Source: Comamonadaceae bacterium (GTDB taxonomy: Bacteria; Pseudomonadota; Gammaproteobacteria; Burkholderiales; Burkholderiaceae_C). From it: 44,415 bases of DNA. The DNA is taken from NCBI GenBank assembly GCA_023259355.1, contig JAHFQI010000001.1, positions 26,333 through 70,747 on the forward strand, given 5' to 3'. The position numbers and the translations under genes were made by a program. Below the pieces are notes generated by a model. It did not search any database. It worked only from the letters and a program-made list of their open reading frames with translations, and was not told where the DNA came from. Positions 23,870 to 33,127 of this stretch are shown in pieces. Position 1 is the stretch's first letter, and the number at the start of each line of letters is the position of its first letter.

Positions 23870-25018
23870 TCACATGGCCCGCGCAATCACTTCTTTCATG
23901 ATCTCGCTGGTGCCCCCGTAGATGCGCTGGATGCGCGCATCGGTGTACATGCGGGAAATCAGGTACTCGTTCATGTAGCCGTAGCCGCCGAACAGTTGCA
24001 GGCACGTGTCGATCACCCGTCCCTGCGCCTCCGATCCCCAGAGCTTTGCCATGGAGGCCGTGGCCGTATCCAGTTTTCCCGCAACCAGTTCTTCCACGCA
24101 GCGGTCCATGAAGGCACGCCCCACCTTGATCTCGGTGGCCACTTCGGCGAGCTTGAATTTGGTGTTCTGGAAGTCGGCAATGGCCTGGCCAAAGGCCTTG
24201 CGCCCGCGCACGTACTCCAAAGTGGCCTCGTACGCGCCCTCCATGGCCGCCACGGCGGTCAGGCCAATGATCAGGCGTTCGTATGGCAGGTCCGCCATCA
24301 GCTGGAAGAAACCCCTGCCTTCCACACCGCCGAGCAGGCGATCCACCGGCACCCGCACATCGTCAAAAAACAGCTCCGCCGTGTCCTGCGCCTTGAGCCC
24401 CATCTTGTCGAGCAGCCGCCCCACCCGGAAGCCCGGGCAGTTTTCGGTATCAACGATCAGGATCGACGTGCCGGCCGCTCCCTGCGACGGATCGGTCTTG
24501 CAAACCACCAGCACCACACCGGCCAGGAAGCCGTTGGATATAAAGGTCTTTGAGCCGCTCAGCACATAGTGGTCGCCCTTGCGCACCGCGCGGGTACGGA
24601 TGCCTTGCAGATCCGAGCCGGTTCCAGGCTCGGTCATGGCGATGGCGCCGATCATCTCGCCGCGCGCCAGGCGAGGTAGGTAATGCTGCTTTTGGGCTGG
24701 CGTGGCGTGGTTGAGAAAATAGTGCGCAACGATGGAGTGCACCGAAGCGTTCATCCCGGTGAGCGTGCGGCGCGCCATTTCCTCGTACAAGACCGCCTCG
24801 TGTCGGAAGTCGCCCCCGCCGCCACCCCACACCTGCGGGATGTCCGTGCACAGCAAACCGGTGGCGCCGGCCTTGCGCCAGAGCCCATGGCCGACGTGGC
24901 CGCGCTGGCGGGCCGCCTCGTCCGCGGGGAGCATTTCCTCTTCGATGAAGCGGATGACGGTGTCGCGGTACTGGTCCAGGTCAGGGTCGGACCAGGAGCG
25001 ATGAAACTGGATGGGCAT
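23870..25018 (-). CDS. Acyl-CoA dehydrogenase, long-chain/isovaleryl-type active site
   Basis: About 382 residues from the ATG at 25018, preceded by AGAGAGGA. FAD and substrate motifs are clear: GAIAMTEPGTGSDLQGIRTRA and GRKAFGQAIADFQNTKFKLAE. The C-terminal motif reads IYGGTSEIMKEVIAR, with Gly where short/medium-chain enzymes have the catalytic Glu. The base is instead expected in LPYERLIIGL, as in long-chain and isovaleryl-CoA dehydrogenases. That points to long or branched acyl-CoA. It is divergent from an AMP-forming ligase gene and both promoters carry a TCGTC-N6-GACGA operator, so activation and first oxidation are co-regulated. Confidence 0.93.
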   Translation of the reverse strand: MPIQFHRSWSDPDLDQYRDTVIRFIEEEMLPADEAARQRGHVGHGLWRKAGATGLLCTDIPQVWGGGGGDFRHEAVLYEEMARRTLTGMNASVHSIVAHYFLNHATPAQKQHYLPRLARGEMIGAIAMTEPGTGSDLQGIRTRAVRKGDHYVLSGSKTFISNGFLAGVVLVVCKTDPSQGAAGTSILIVDTENCPGFRVGRLLDKMGLKAQDTAELFFDDVRVPVDRLLGGVEGRGFFQLMADLPYERLIIGLTAVAAMEGAYEATLEYVRGRKAFGQAIADFQNTKFKLAEVATEIKVGRAFMDRCVEELVAGKLDTATASMAKLWGSEAQGRVIDTCLQLFGGYGYMNEYLISRMYTDARIQRIYGGTSEIMKEVIARAM

Positions 25019-25063
25019 GGGCGTCCTCTCTACACAATACACAAGCACGACAAGGGTGCGTGC

Positions 25064-25069
25064 AGTGTG
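25064..25069 (-). promoter_or_regulatory. -10 element of the acyl-CoA dehydrogenase promoter
   Basis: CACACT on the minus strand. It starts 31.5 bases from the centre of the operator at 25093-25108, the same spacing as at the other three promoters of the set. No -35 consensus is visible, as expected for an activator-dependent promoter. Confidence 0.5.
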
Positions 25070-25091
25070 GCAAGGCCTTGCGCCATTGCCC

Positions 25092-25109
25092 ATCGTCAGA
25101 ACAGACGAT
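25092..25109. promoter_or_regulatory. TCGTC-N6-GACGA operator 1 (acyl-CoA dehydrogenase side)
   Basis: ATCGTC-AGAACA-GACGAT, a perfect six-base inverted repeat around six bases. It is one of two copies in the 184-base divergent region, 34 bases from the second. It is the copy placed correctly for the minus-strand gene. Probable binding site of the MalT-like LuxR protein encoded at 28197-30881. Confidence 0.75.
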
Positions 25110-25125
25110 TCCGGGCCGCTGCAGA

Positions 25126-25143
25126 ATCGTCCGGAACGACGAT
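25126..25143. promoter_or_regulatory. TCGTC-N6-GACGA operator 2 (ligase side)
   Basis: ATCGTC-CGGAAC-GACGAT, again with perfect six-base arms. Its centre is 31.5 bases before the plus-strand -10 at 25166-25171, the right geometry for activating the ligase gene. Confidence 0.75.
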
Positions 25144-25165
25144 GGAAAGGGCCCGGTGGGCGGCG

Positions 25166-25171
25166 CAAGAT
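25166..25171 (+). promoter_or_regulatory. -10 element of the ligase promoter
   Basis: CAAGAT, matching the important second, fifth and sixth positions of the consensus, 31.5 bases from operator 2. It would give a leader of about 25 bases before the ATG at 25203. Confidence 0.5.
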
Positions 25172-25202
25172 AAGCAGATTCCATTCACTCTGTCCAGAGA
25201 CC

Positions 25203-26741
25203 ATGTTTCCAGGAACCCACGCACGCACCACCCCGAACAAGCCCGCCCTGATCATGGCCGCCACCGGCCAGGAAGTCAGCTACGCGCAGCTGGAAGAGCG
25301 CTCGCTGCGCCTAGCGAACTGGTTCCGAAGCAAGGGCTTTCAGCGCGGCGATGTCGTCGCCCTGCTGTCGGACAACGACGCGCACGTCTTCGACGTGTAC
25401 TGGGCCACGCAACGCGCAGGCCAGTACCTGACCTCGGTCAACTTTCACCTGCACGCCGACGAGATCCGCTACATCCTGGAGAACTCCGGCGCCAAATGTC
25501 TCTTTCTGGGCAACATCGGCGCGGACGTGTCGGCCGCCTGGAAAGACCTGCCCACCCTGCCGCTCCGCGTCTCCTTCGCATCCGGGGTTGAAGGTTTCGA
25601 GGCGATCGACCAGATCCTCGCGACGGCTTCCGCCGAACGCCCCGAACGTGAACCCCGGGGAGCGGACATGCTCTATTCGTCCGGCACCACCGGGCGTCCC
25701 AAGGGGGTTCGTCCCCCCTTGCCCGAGCGCCAGGTGTCCGACCCCGGCGACACCATGACGGCCATGTTCGGCGGCTATTTCGGCTGCAACAGGGACACGG
25801 TCTACCTGTCTCCCGCCCCGCTCTACCATGCCGCCCCGCTGCGCACCTGCGCCTCGGTGCAGGCGCTGGGCGGCACCGCGGTGGTGATGGACAAGTTCGA
25901 TCCCGAAGCCGCACTGGCCGCCATCCAGAAATACCGGGCCACGGTCAGCCAGTGGGTGCCCACCATGTTCGTGCGCATGCTCAAGCTCGATCCCGCCGTG
26001 CGGGCGCGGTATGACGTCAGCAGCATGCAGGTGGCCATCCATGCGGCCGCCCCCTGCCCGGTAGACGTGAAGCGCCAGATGATCGACTGGTGGGGGCCGG
26101 TGCTCTACGAGTACTACTCCTGCACCGAAGTCAACGGCATGACCATCATCCGTCCGCAGGACTGGCTGCAAAAGCCCGGCTCGGTCGGCAAGGCCGCCCT
26201 GGGGACGATTCACATCTGTGACGAAGCCGGCCACGAGTTGCAGACCGGCGAGGACGGCCTGGTGTATTTCGAGCGCGACACCATGCCCTTTGCCTACCAT
26301 GGCGACCCCGAGAAAACCCGCTCCACCCAGCATCCCGCCCACCCCACGTGGACCACCGTGGGCGACATCGGCCACGTGGACGCGGACGGCTTTCTGTTCC
26401 TCACCGACCGCAAGGCCTTCATGATCATTTCGGGAGGCGTGAACATCTACCCGCAGGAGATTGAAAACGCACTGGCGCTGCACCCGGCCATTCTGGACAT
26501 TGCCGTGATCGGCGTGCCCGATGCCGAGATGGGCGAACAGGTCAAGGCCGTGGTCACACTGGCCGCTGGCTACAAGCCCAGCGCCGAGCTGGCGCAACAA
26601 ATCATCGACTTCAGCAAGACCAGGGTGGCCTCCTACAAGGCGCCCCGCAGCGTGGATTTTGTGAAAGCCCTGCCCCGCACAGCGACCGGCAAACTCCTCA
26701 AGGGAGAAGTCCGCAAGATTTACTGGCCGGCAAAAGCCTGA
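25203..26741 (+). CDS. AMP-forming acyl-CoA synthetase (ligase)
   Basis: About 512 residues from the ATG at 25203. The adenylation motifs are complete: P-loop LYSSGTTGRPKGV, EYYSCTE, the hinge WTTVGDIGHVDADGF with LTDRKAFMIISGG, and the catalytic Lys in RTATGKLLKGEV. It activates a carboxylic acid to an acyl-AMP and then to acyl-CoA. The frame is open upstream, but that extension crosses both operators and the promoter. The gene is divergent from the acyl-CoA dehydrogenase at 23870, and shares its control region. A strong terminator follows 15 bases after the stop. The chain specificity cannot be read. Confidence 0.93.
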   Translation: MFPGTHARTTPNKPALIMAATGQEVSYAQLEERSLRLANWFRSKGFQRGDVVALLSDNDAHVFDVYWATQRAGQYLTSVNFHLHADEIRYILENSGAKCLFLGNIGADVSAAWKDLPTLPLRVSFASGVEGFEAIDQILATASAERPEREPRGADMLYSSGTTGRPKGVRPPLPERQVSDPGDTMTAMFGGYFGCNRDTVYLSPAPLYHAAPLRTCASVQALGGTAVVMDKFDPEAALAAIQKYRATVSQWVPTMFVRMLKLDPAVRARYDVSSMQVAIHAAAPCPVDVKRQMIDWWGPVLYEYYSCTEVNGMTIIRPQDWLQKPGSVGKAALGTIHICDEAGHELQTGEDGLVYFERDTMPFAYHGDPEKTRSTQHPAHPTWTTVGDIGHVDADGFLFLTDRKAFMIISGGVNIYPQEIENALALHPAILDIAVIGVPDAEMGEQVKAVVTLAAGYKPSAELAQQIIDFSKTRVASYKAPRSVDFVKALPRTATGKLLKGEVRKIYWPAKA

Positions 26742-26755
26742 CGCTCCCGCAAGGA

Positions 26756-26792
26756 AAAGGCCCGGTGCACTTCACCAGTGCACCGGGCCTTT
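26756..26792. terminator. Strong bidirectional terminator between ligase and ABC receptor genes
   Basis: A perfect 15-bp stem, AAAGGCCCGGTGCAC (26756-26770) and GTGCACCGGGCCTTT (26778-26792), closes a seven-base loop. A-run and T-run ends on both sides let it stop transcription from both convergent genes. Confidence 0.92.
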
Positions 26793-26841
26793 GAACTTCT
26801 GCAAACCCCGCCGGACTCAGACCGGCAGGGCTTGCTGCCAC

Positions 26842-28062
26842 TTACTTCGCGCTGCCGAACACGCTGCCGATGGGCTCATAACGTGCACCATTGAACTGAA
26901 TCAACTGCAGCTGTTCAATCGGATAGGCCTCGGTGGGGGTGGTCTGCACCGTGATGCCGGGGTACAGCATGGGCAAGGTCATGTTCAGGTTCAGCGCCTG
27001 CTTCATCACGTTGTCACGGGTCAGGTTGTCACCCGCCTGCTTGAGCGTCTGCACCAGGGTCTGCGCGGAGGAGTAACCGATCAGGTTCAGCGAGTCGGAA
27101 GGATCGCCCGCCGGGTAATACCGCTTCATGAACGCGGCATAGTCGGCGTACTCCTTGGTCGCCTGGGTGGCCGGGTCGGTGGGATCGCGGAAATAGGTGG
27201 CGCTGATCACGCCCTTGGCGACATCGAGTCCGGCCGGCTTCAGCACCGAACTCACCGACACCGAAACACTCACCAGGTAGCGCGTCGGGTTCCAGCCGAT
27301 TTCATTGGCCTTCTTGATGGCCATGGCGGCGAACTTCGGCGTTGCCAGAATCAGCAGTGTGTCGGCGCCCGAACCCTTCATTGAAACGATCTGGCTGTCG
27401 ATGGTCGGGTCGCTGGTTTCGTAGGTTTGCTGGGCCACGATGGCGGTCTTGGCCTTGTCCCCCAGTCCTTCGATCACGCCTTTCTGGAAATCCTTGCCGA
27501 AGTCGTCGTTTTGCATCAGCACAGCCACCTTGGCACCCGGCTTGCTTGCAACGATGTGCTTGCCAAAGGCCCGGGCCTCGGCCGTGTAGGTGGGCTGCCA
27601 GCCGATGGTCCAGGGGAACTCTTTCACATCGCCCCAGCGCGAGGCGCCCGAGCCGACGAACAACTGGGGCACCTTCTTGGCGTTGAGGTACTTCTGGATG
27701 GCCACGTTGTGGGCTGTACCGATCGGCAGGAAGATCGCGAGCACCTCGTCCTGCTCGACCAGCTTGCGGGCCTGCTCCACCGTCTTGGAGGGGGTATAGG
27801 CATCATCCACGGAGATGAAGTTGATCTTGCGGCCGTTGACGCCTCCGTCAGCATTCACCTTGGCCAGATAGGCCGCCGCCGCCTTGCCGATGGTTCCGTA
27901 GGCCGATACCGGGCCGGAATAAGGAACGATGTTCCCGATCTTGATTTCGGTGTCGGACGCGCCAGTGTCATAGCGCTTTTGCGCATGCGCGACGGTGCCG
28001 GCAAGGGTGAAGGCTGCGGCCATGCCGACGACAAGGGTTCTGCGGGTGAGCCTGGCGGTCAT
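26842..28062 (-). CDS. ABC transporter substrate-binding protein, branched-chain amino acid/amide type (LivK-like)
   Basis: About 406 residues from the ATG at 28062. The signal peptide begins TRRTLVVGMAAAFTLAG, which could use Sec or Tat because of the twin Arg, and ends near AHAQKRY. The mature protein has the Peripla_BP_6 pattern: IKIGNIVPYSGPVSAYGTIG, INFISVDDAYTPSKTVEQAR and GKDFQKGVIEGLG. In Burkholderiales this family also carries aromatic and other acids. Its membrane and ATPase partners are probably the livGFHM-type genes at 33128-36533, which share its operator although on the other strand and 5 kb away. A short run of VSVSVSVSS at about residue 268 is low-complexity. Confidence 0.93.
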   Translation of the reverse strand: MTARLTRRTLVVGMAAAFTLAGTVAHAQKRYDTGASDTEIKIGNIVPYSGPVSAYGTIGKAAAAYLAKVNADGGVNGRKINFISVDDAYTPSKTVEQARKLVEQDEVLAIFLPIGTAHNVAIQKYLNAKKVPQLFVGSGASRWGDVKEFPWTIGWQPTYTAEARAFGKHIVASKPGAKVAVLMQNDDFGKDFQKGVIEGLGDKAKTAIVAQQTYETSDPTIDSQIVSMKGSGADTLLILATPKFAAMAIKKANEIGWNPTRYLVSVSVSVSSVLKPAGLDVAKGVISATYFRDPTDPATQATKEYADYAAFMKRYYPAGDPSDSLNLIGYSSAQTLVQTLKQAGDNLTRDNVMKQALNLNMTLPMLYPGITVQTTPTEAYPIEQLQLIQFNGARYEPIGSVFGSAK

Positions 28063-28124
28063 AAAGTACCCTGGTTGGAATCGGGCCGCACAGCGGCGCC
28101 CGTGGTTGGTGGATGCTCACTGGC

Positions 28125-28130
28125 ATCCTA
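28125..28130 (-). promoter_or_regulatory. -10 element of the ABC receptor promoter
   Basis: TAGGAT on the minus strand, starting 31.5 bases from the centre of the operator at 28154-28169. This predicts a leader of about 56 bases before the ATG at 28062. Confidence 0.55.
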
Positions 28131-28152
28131 AGAGGACCGGAAAATCCGGGCC

Positions 28153-28170
28153 ATCGTCCGAACCGACGAA
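28153..28170. promoter_or_regulatory. TCGTC-N6-GACGA operator 3 (ABC receptor)
   Basis: TCGTC-CGAACC-GACGA at 28154-28169. It lies between the end of the LuxR-type gene (28197) and the receptor gene, so the receptor has its own regulated promoter instead of relying on read-through. An outer CCGGAAA/TTTCCGG pair (28137-28143 and 28171-28177) is off-centre. Confidence 0.75.
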
Positions 28171-28196
28171 TTTCCGGACCCAGCCACCCAACGGCT

Positions 28197-30881
28197 TCAG
28201 CGGATCACGCCGAGCTTGCGCGCCACCGCCACCGCCTGCGTGCGGCTGCGGCTATTCAACTTGGTGTTGATGTTGCGCAGGTGGGTACGGACCGTGCTGT
28301 CCGATACAAACAGCTTCTCCGCCATGGCGGTGTTGGAATAACCTTCGGCCAGCAACTGAAGCACCCGGATTTCCTTGCGGGTCAGCGGCTCGGCCAGGCT
28401 GTCTGCCCCAGCACCGCCCGGCACCTCTTCTTCGGCAGAGGCCCCCAGAAGACTGGCCAGACGCTGCAGATAGTCATGAAAAATCGGGTCCTGCACGCCC
28501 GGCACCGGGGCGCTCTGCACCCGCCGCACCAGACGGCCCACCAGCGGCCCTTCGTCCAGGAACAAGCGGACGAAACCTTCCCGGCACCCATCCTGAAGCA
28601 CCGCCGTTCCCAGATCCACGGCACGGCCCACATCGCCGACCTGCAGCCAGGCCAGGGCCAGAAACAGGCGCAGCTTCAGCGCACGGTACAAGCGCTCGCG
28701 CGTCTGCGAGCGACGAATCTCTTCCTCCAGCAGCGCGACCGTGCCGGCGGGCTGCTGGGCAGCGCTCAGGTCCACGCGGATCTGCGCGATAAACAGGTCA
28801 TCCACCTCCTGCGCGGGACGCTGCTCCTGTGTCAACGGGTCCCAGACCGAACGGTCCGACGCGCGCGCCAGTTCCTCCCTCGCCGCGGGCCCGTGGCCCT
28901 GCAACACCAGCAGGCGCGAACGCTCCAGCTTGGCGCTGGCGATCACCCGCGGGAGCTGCCGCTGGTGGCCGAGGTATTCGAGTTCGGTCAGGGTCTGCAG
29001 CGCGGTATCGACATCGCCGCGCTGAAACGCGATGCGCGAACGCAGGCGGTGGCTGGAGATCATGTGGTCCGGCAAGCCCACATCGCGGGCCAGCGGCAAA
29101 TACACATTCAGCAGGCGCTCGGCCGCCGCCAGGTCATTGGCCTCATAAACCACGCCGGCATAGGGCACGCCGGCCCATGCATTGCCGTGGGAATAGTTGT
29201 AGGTGGCCGCACCGGACGACGAGGTAATGGCCATGCGAAACCGTGCGGTCGCCTGGCGCAAGCGGCCTTCGCGCAAATCCAGCATGCCCCCCACCGTTTC
29301 GGTGTACATGCGGTTGAACGCGCTTTCGCCCTGGGACTTTCTGGCGTCTTCCAGGAAGCGGTGCGCCTCCTGGCGCTCTCCGGCCACCGACACAATGTGC
29401 GCCATGGCGTTGAGCAGCACGCTGTCCACAAAAGAATGGCCCGAAGGCAGGTGGCGTATGCCCTCGCGCCCGGCTTCATGCGCCTCGTCGTAGCGGTCCA
29501 TCATGGCCAGCAGCACCGGCAGCAGCGCCCTGACATGGGCCTGCACCGCTGGCTCGGGGCTGGTGATGCAACCCGACTGCTCCAGCCATTGCATGGCCGT
29601 CCACGGCCCCTGGCTGAAACACCGCGCCCACACCGCAATCACCTGCAGCAGCGGCCGTTTGCTCAGCAGATCGGGTGGTATGGCTGAAAACCACCGGTCC
29701 AGCAAACGCATGCGGCCCTGCTCCAGCAGGGCTCCGGCGTTGTGCTCCAACAGCTGCAGCGCGTAGGGGTGGTCGCCGCCCTCGATGGCATGGTCGATCG
29801 CGGGCACCGGCCGGCCCTGGGATTCGTACCAGCCTGACGCCGCCAGATGCAGCCGGGTCAGCTCGTCCGGGCGCTCGCGGGCCAGCTGGTTGCGCAGAAA
29901 GTCGGCAAACAGGCTGTGGTAGCGGTACAGATCGGCAGAGTCTTCCAGCGGGATCAGGAACACATTGTCCCGCTCCAGCGCGCGCAGCATTTCCACGCAA
30001 TCCACCTGCGGCAACAAGGCCCGGCAGGCCGGTGCGCTGAGGTGGCGCAATACGCTGGTGCGCAGCAGAAAGTCGCGCACGCCAGGCTCCTGCTGGCTCA
30101 GCACTTCCTCGGTCAGGTAGTCGGCCACATCGCGGTCGGACAACGACATGCGCGAAACGATGTCGCTGCGCGAACCATGGCGCTGCAGGGCCAGCGACAG
30201 GAGCCACAGCGCAGCCACCCAGCCCTCGGTCTTGCCTTGGGCCCGGTCCAGCAGTTCCAGCGAGATGTCCGCGCCGCGCAGCTTGAAAAACTCCGCAGCC
30301 TCGGCCGCACTGAAGCGCAGCACGCCGGCGTCAAGTTCCAGCAACTGCCCGCGCGCACGCAGGCGGCCCAGTCCAAGGTCGGGCAGGCTGCGCGAGCCGA
30401 CGATCAGTTGACCGTTGCGGGGCAGGTGCTCGATCAGCTCGCGCACCAGCCCCAACACACCGCCCTCCCGGATGACCTCGAAATCGTCCAGGAAAAGGGC
30501 ATACGGCGTGTCTTCCGATGCCAGTTGCTCCAGCACGCCCTGATCCCCTTCGCCCCGGCGCTCCAGGCCCAGTTGCGCCACGGCGGCATTCAGGCCGGCA
30601 AGAAAGCGCGGCACGTCACTGTCGGCACGGTCCAGCGTCAACCAGGCGGTGGCCACACCGCGCTGCTCCATCAGTTCGCGCAGTTGCACCATGGCAGTGG
30701 TTTTTCCAAACCCCGCGGGCGCACGGACCAGGATCAGCTTGACGGCGCCCGCCTGTGCCAGACGGTCTGCCACCCCCGAGCGCCGAACCTCGGCTGTGCG
30801 CTGCACCAGCGGCGCCAGCTTGGCTGAAGAGATGCCCGGTGTGAGGGACGCAGGGCGTGGAGGAATGTGGTGACCTGCCAT
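28197..30881 (-). CDS. MalT-like LuxR-family ATP-dependent transcriptional activator (LAL type)
   Basis: About 894 residues from the ATG at 30881, the size typical of LAL/MalT proteins (about 900). The N-terminus has a Walker A APAGFGKTT (~54-62) in a STAND-type ATPase, then a long helical repeat region of tetratricopeptide type (~400-800), and a C-terminal LuxR helix-turn-helix (LTRKEIRVLQLLAEGYSNTA through KLNSRSRTQAV). Such proteins are activated by ligand and ATP, oligomerise, and contact polymerase. The gene lies in the middle of its probable regulon. No strong Shine-Dalgarno precedes the chosen ATG. Upstream in-frame codons would put residues across the 31-kb promoter and were rejected. 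Confidence 0.9.
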   Translation of the reverse strand: MAGHHIPPRPASLTPGISSAKLAPLVQRTAEVRRSGVADRLAQAGAVKLILVRAPAGFGKTTAMVQLRELMEQRGVATAWLTLDRADSDVPRFLAGLNAAVAQLGLERRGEGDQGVLEQLASEDTPYALFLDDFEVIREGGVLGLVRELIEHLPRNGQLIVGSRSLPDLGLGRLRARGQLLELDAGVLRFSAAEAAEFFKLRGADISLELLDRAQGKTEGWVAALWLLSLALQRHGSRSDIVSRMSLSDRDVADYLTEEVLSQQEPGVRDFLLRTSVLRHLSAPACRALLPQVDCVEMLRALERDNVFLIPLEDSADLYRYHSLFADFLRNQLARERPDELTRLHLAASGWYESQGRPVPAIDHAIEGGDHPYALQLLEHNAGALLEQGRMRLLDRWFSAIPPDLLSKRPLLQVIAVWARCFSQGPWTAMQWLEQSGCITSPEPAVQAHVRALLPVLLAMMDRYDEAHEAGREGIRHLPSGHSFVDSVLLNAMAHIVSVAGERQEAHRFLEDARKSQGESAFNRMYTETVGGMLDLREGRLRQATARFRMAITSSSGAATYNYSHGNAWAGVPYAGVVYEANDLAAAERLLNVYLPLARDVGLPDHMISSHRLRSRIAFQRGDVDTALQTLTELEYLGHQRQLPRVIASAKLERSRLLVLQGHGPAAREELARASDRSVWDPLTQEQRPAQEVDDLFIAQIRVDLSAAQQPAGTVALLEEEIRRSQTRERLYRALKLRLFLALAWLQVGDVGRAVDLGTAVLQDGCREGFVRLFLDEGPLVGRLVRRVQSAPVPGVQDPIFHDYLQRLASLLGASAEEEVPGGAGADSLAEPLTRKEIRVLQLLAEGYSNTAMAEKLFVSDSTVRTHLRNINTKLNSRSRTQAVAVARKLGVIR

Positions 30882-30985
30882 GGATGGTTGGGGCTGTCCG
30901 AACAAAGAATTTCGTTGGTTGACTCGCCTGCGCAGCGGCTCTCTTGCCCTGCGGATGATTCTATCAACGGCCCTGCGGATTCGAA

Positions 30986-31003
30986 TTCGTCTGTTTCGAC
31001 GAT
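30986..31003. promoter_or_regulatory. TCGTC-N6-GACGA operator 4 (SDR-thiolase-ABC operon)
   Basis: TCGTC-TGTTTC-GACGA at 30987-31002. The region lies between the divergent LuxR-type gene and the SDR gene. Its centre is 31.5 bases before the TAGACT -10, as at the other sites. It would control the eight-gene plus-strand operon. Confidence 0.75.
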
Positions 31004-31025
31004 AGTGAGCCCCAGCGCGCTCCCC

Positions 31026-31031
31026 TAGACT
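31026..31031 (+). promoter_or_regulatory. -10 element of the SDR-thiolase-ABC operon promoter
   Basis: TAGACT, four of six consensus positions. The predicted start site near 31038 places the operator centre at about -43, the position of class II activator sites such as the lux box. Confidence 0.55.
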
Positions 31032-31100
31032 CGATTCGGTCGGGGCAGGCTTGCCCCATTGAGTCAATTTCGCACCAATCTCCCTGGGGAACCTGTCACC

Positions 31101-31883
31101 ATGAAACTCGATTCAACAGTCTCCGCCGTCATCACCGGCGGCGCCTCCGGTCTCGGTGCCGCTTCGGCCCGGCGGCTGGCGGCCTACGGCGTCAAGGTGG
31201 CGCTATTCGACCTCAACGCCGAACTCGGTGAAGCACTGGCCCGCGAACTCGGCGGCGTGTTCTGCCAGGTGGACGTCACCTCGGAGGAGCAGGTGGACCA
31301 GGCCTTCGCCAGATCCCGCGCAGCATTGGGTCAGGAGCGCATTCTGGTCAGCTGCGCGGGCACCGGCAATGCGGTCAAGACGGCCAGTCGGGACAAGACC
31401 ACGGGTGAGATCCGGCACTTTCCGCTGCCTAATTTCGAGCGCATCATCCAGATCAACCTGATTGGCACCTTTCGCTGCATCGCCAAATCGGCAGCCGGCA
31501 TGCTGACCTTGCCGCCCACCGACACCGGCGAGCGCGGCGTGATCGTCAACACCGCATCGGTCGCCGCCCAGGATGGGCAGGTGGGCCAATCCGCCTACAC
31601 CGCGTCCAAGGCCGGCATCGTCGGCATGACGCTGCCGATCGCGCGTGACCTGATGAACGAGGGCATCCGCGTCAACACCATCCTGCCCGGCATCTTCAAC
31701 ACGCCCTTGCTCAACGCCGCACCCGACAAGGTGAAGGCGGCGCTGGCCGCGTCCGTGCCCTTCCCCAAACGCCTGGGCGAACCCGACGAGTTCGGGCAAC
31801 TGGTCGAATTCATGGTGCTGAACGGGTACCTGAATGGCGAATGCGTGCGCCTGGACGGCGCCATCCGCATGGCCCCCCGCTGA
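31101..31883 (+). CDS. Short-chain dehydrogenase, 3-hydroxyacyl-CoA dehydrogenase type 2 (HSD10-like)
   Basis: About 260 residues from the ATG at 31101. The cofactor motif TGGASGLGAASARRLA, the SCAGTGNAVKTASRDK insertion and the catalytic YTASKAGIVGMTLPIARDL match the HSD10-type branch of SDRs, which oxidise (S)-3-hydroxyacyl-CoA, including 2-methyl-branched ones, with NAD. It is the first gene of an eight-gene operon, followed by a thiolase, which fits the last two beta-oxidation steps. The operon promoter carries the TCGTC-N6-GACGA operator. Confidence 0.92.
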   Translation: MKLDSTVSAVITGGASGLGAASARRLAAYGVKVALFDLNAELGEALARELGGVFCQVDVTSEEQVDQAFARSRAALGQERILVSCAGTGNAVKTASRDKTTGEIRHFPLPNFERIIQINLIGTFRCIAKSAAGMLTLPPTDTGERGVIVNTASVAAQDGQVGQSAYTASKAGIVGMTLPIARDLMNEGIRVNTILPGIFNTPLLNAAPDKVKAALAASVPFPKRLGEPDEFGQLVEFMVLNGYLNGECVRLDGAIRMAPR

Positions 31884-31906
31884 TCCACCCCAAACGGAGA
31901 AAAAAC

Positions 31907-33085
<1,179 letters not shown>

Positions 33086-33127
33086 TCCGCAGGTGCGGAC
33101 ACGCCACAGGGCCCTTGGAGGGATCAC

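Noticed and set aside
27240-27275. Microrepeat in the ABC receptor gene (VSVSVSVSS)
   Set aside because: It stays in frame in a full-length protein and is best seen as local low complexity, not a functional repeat or phase-variable tract.
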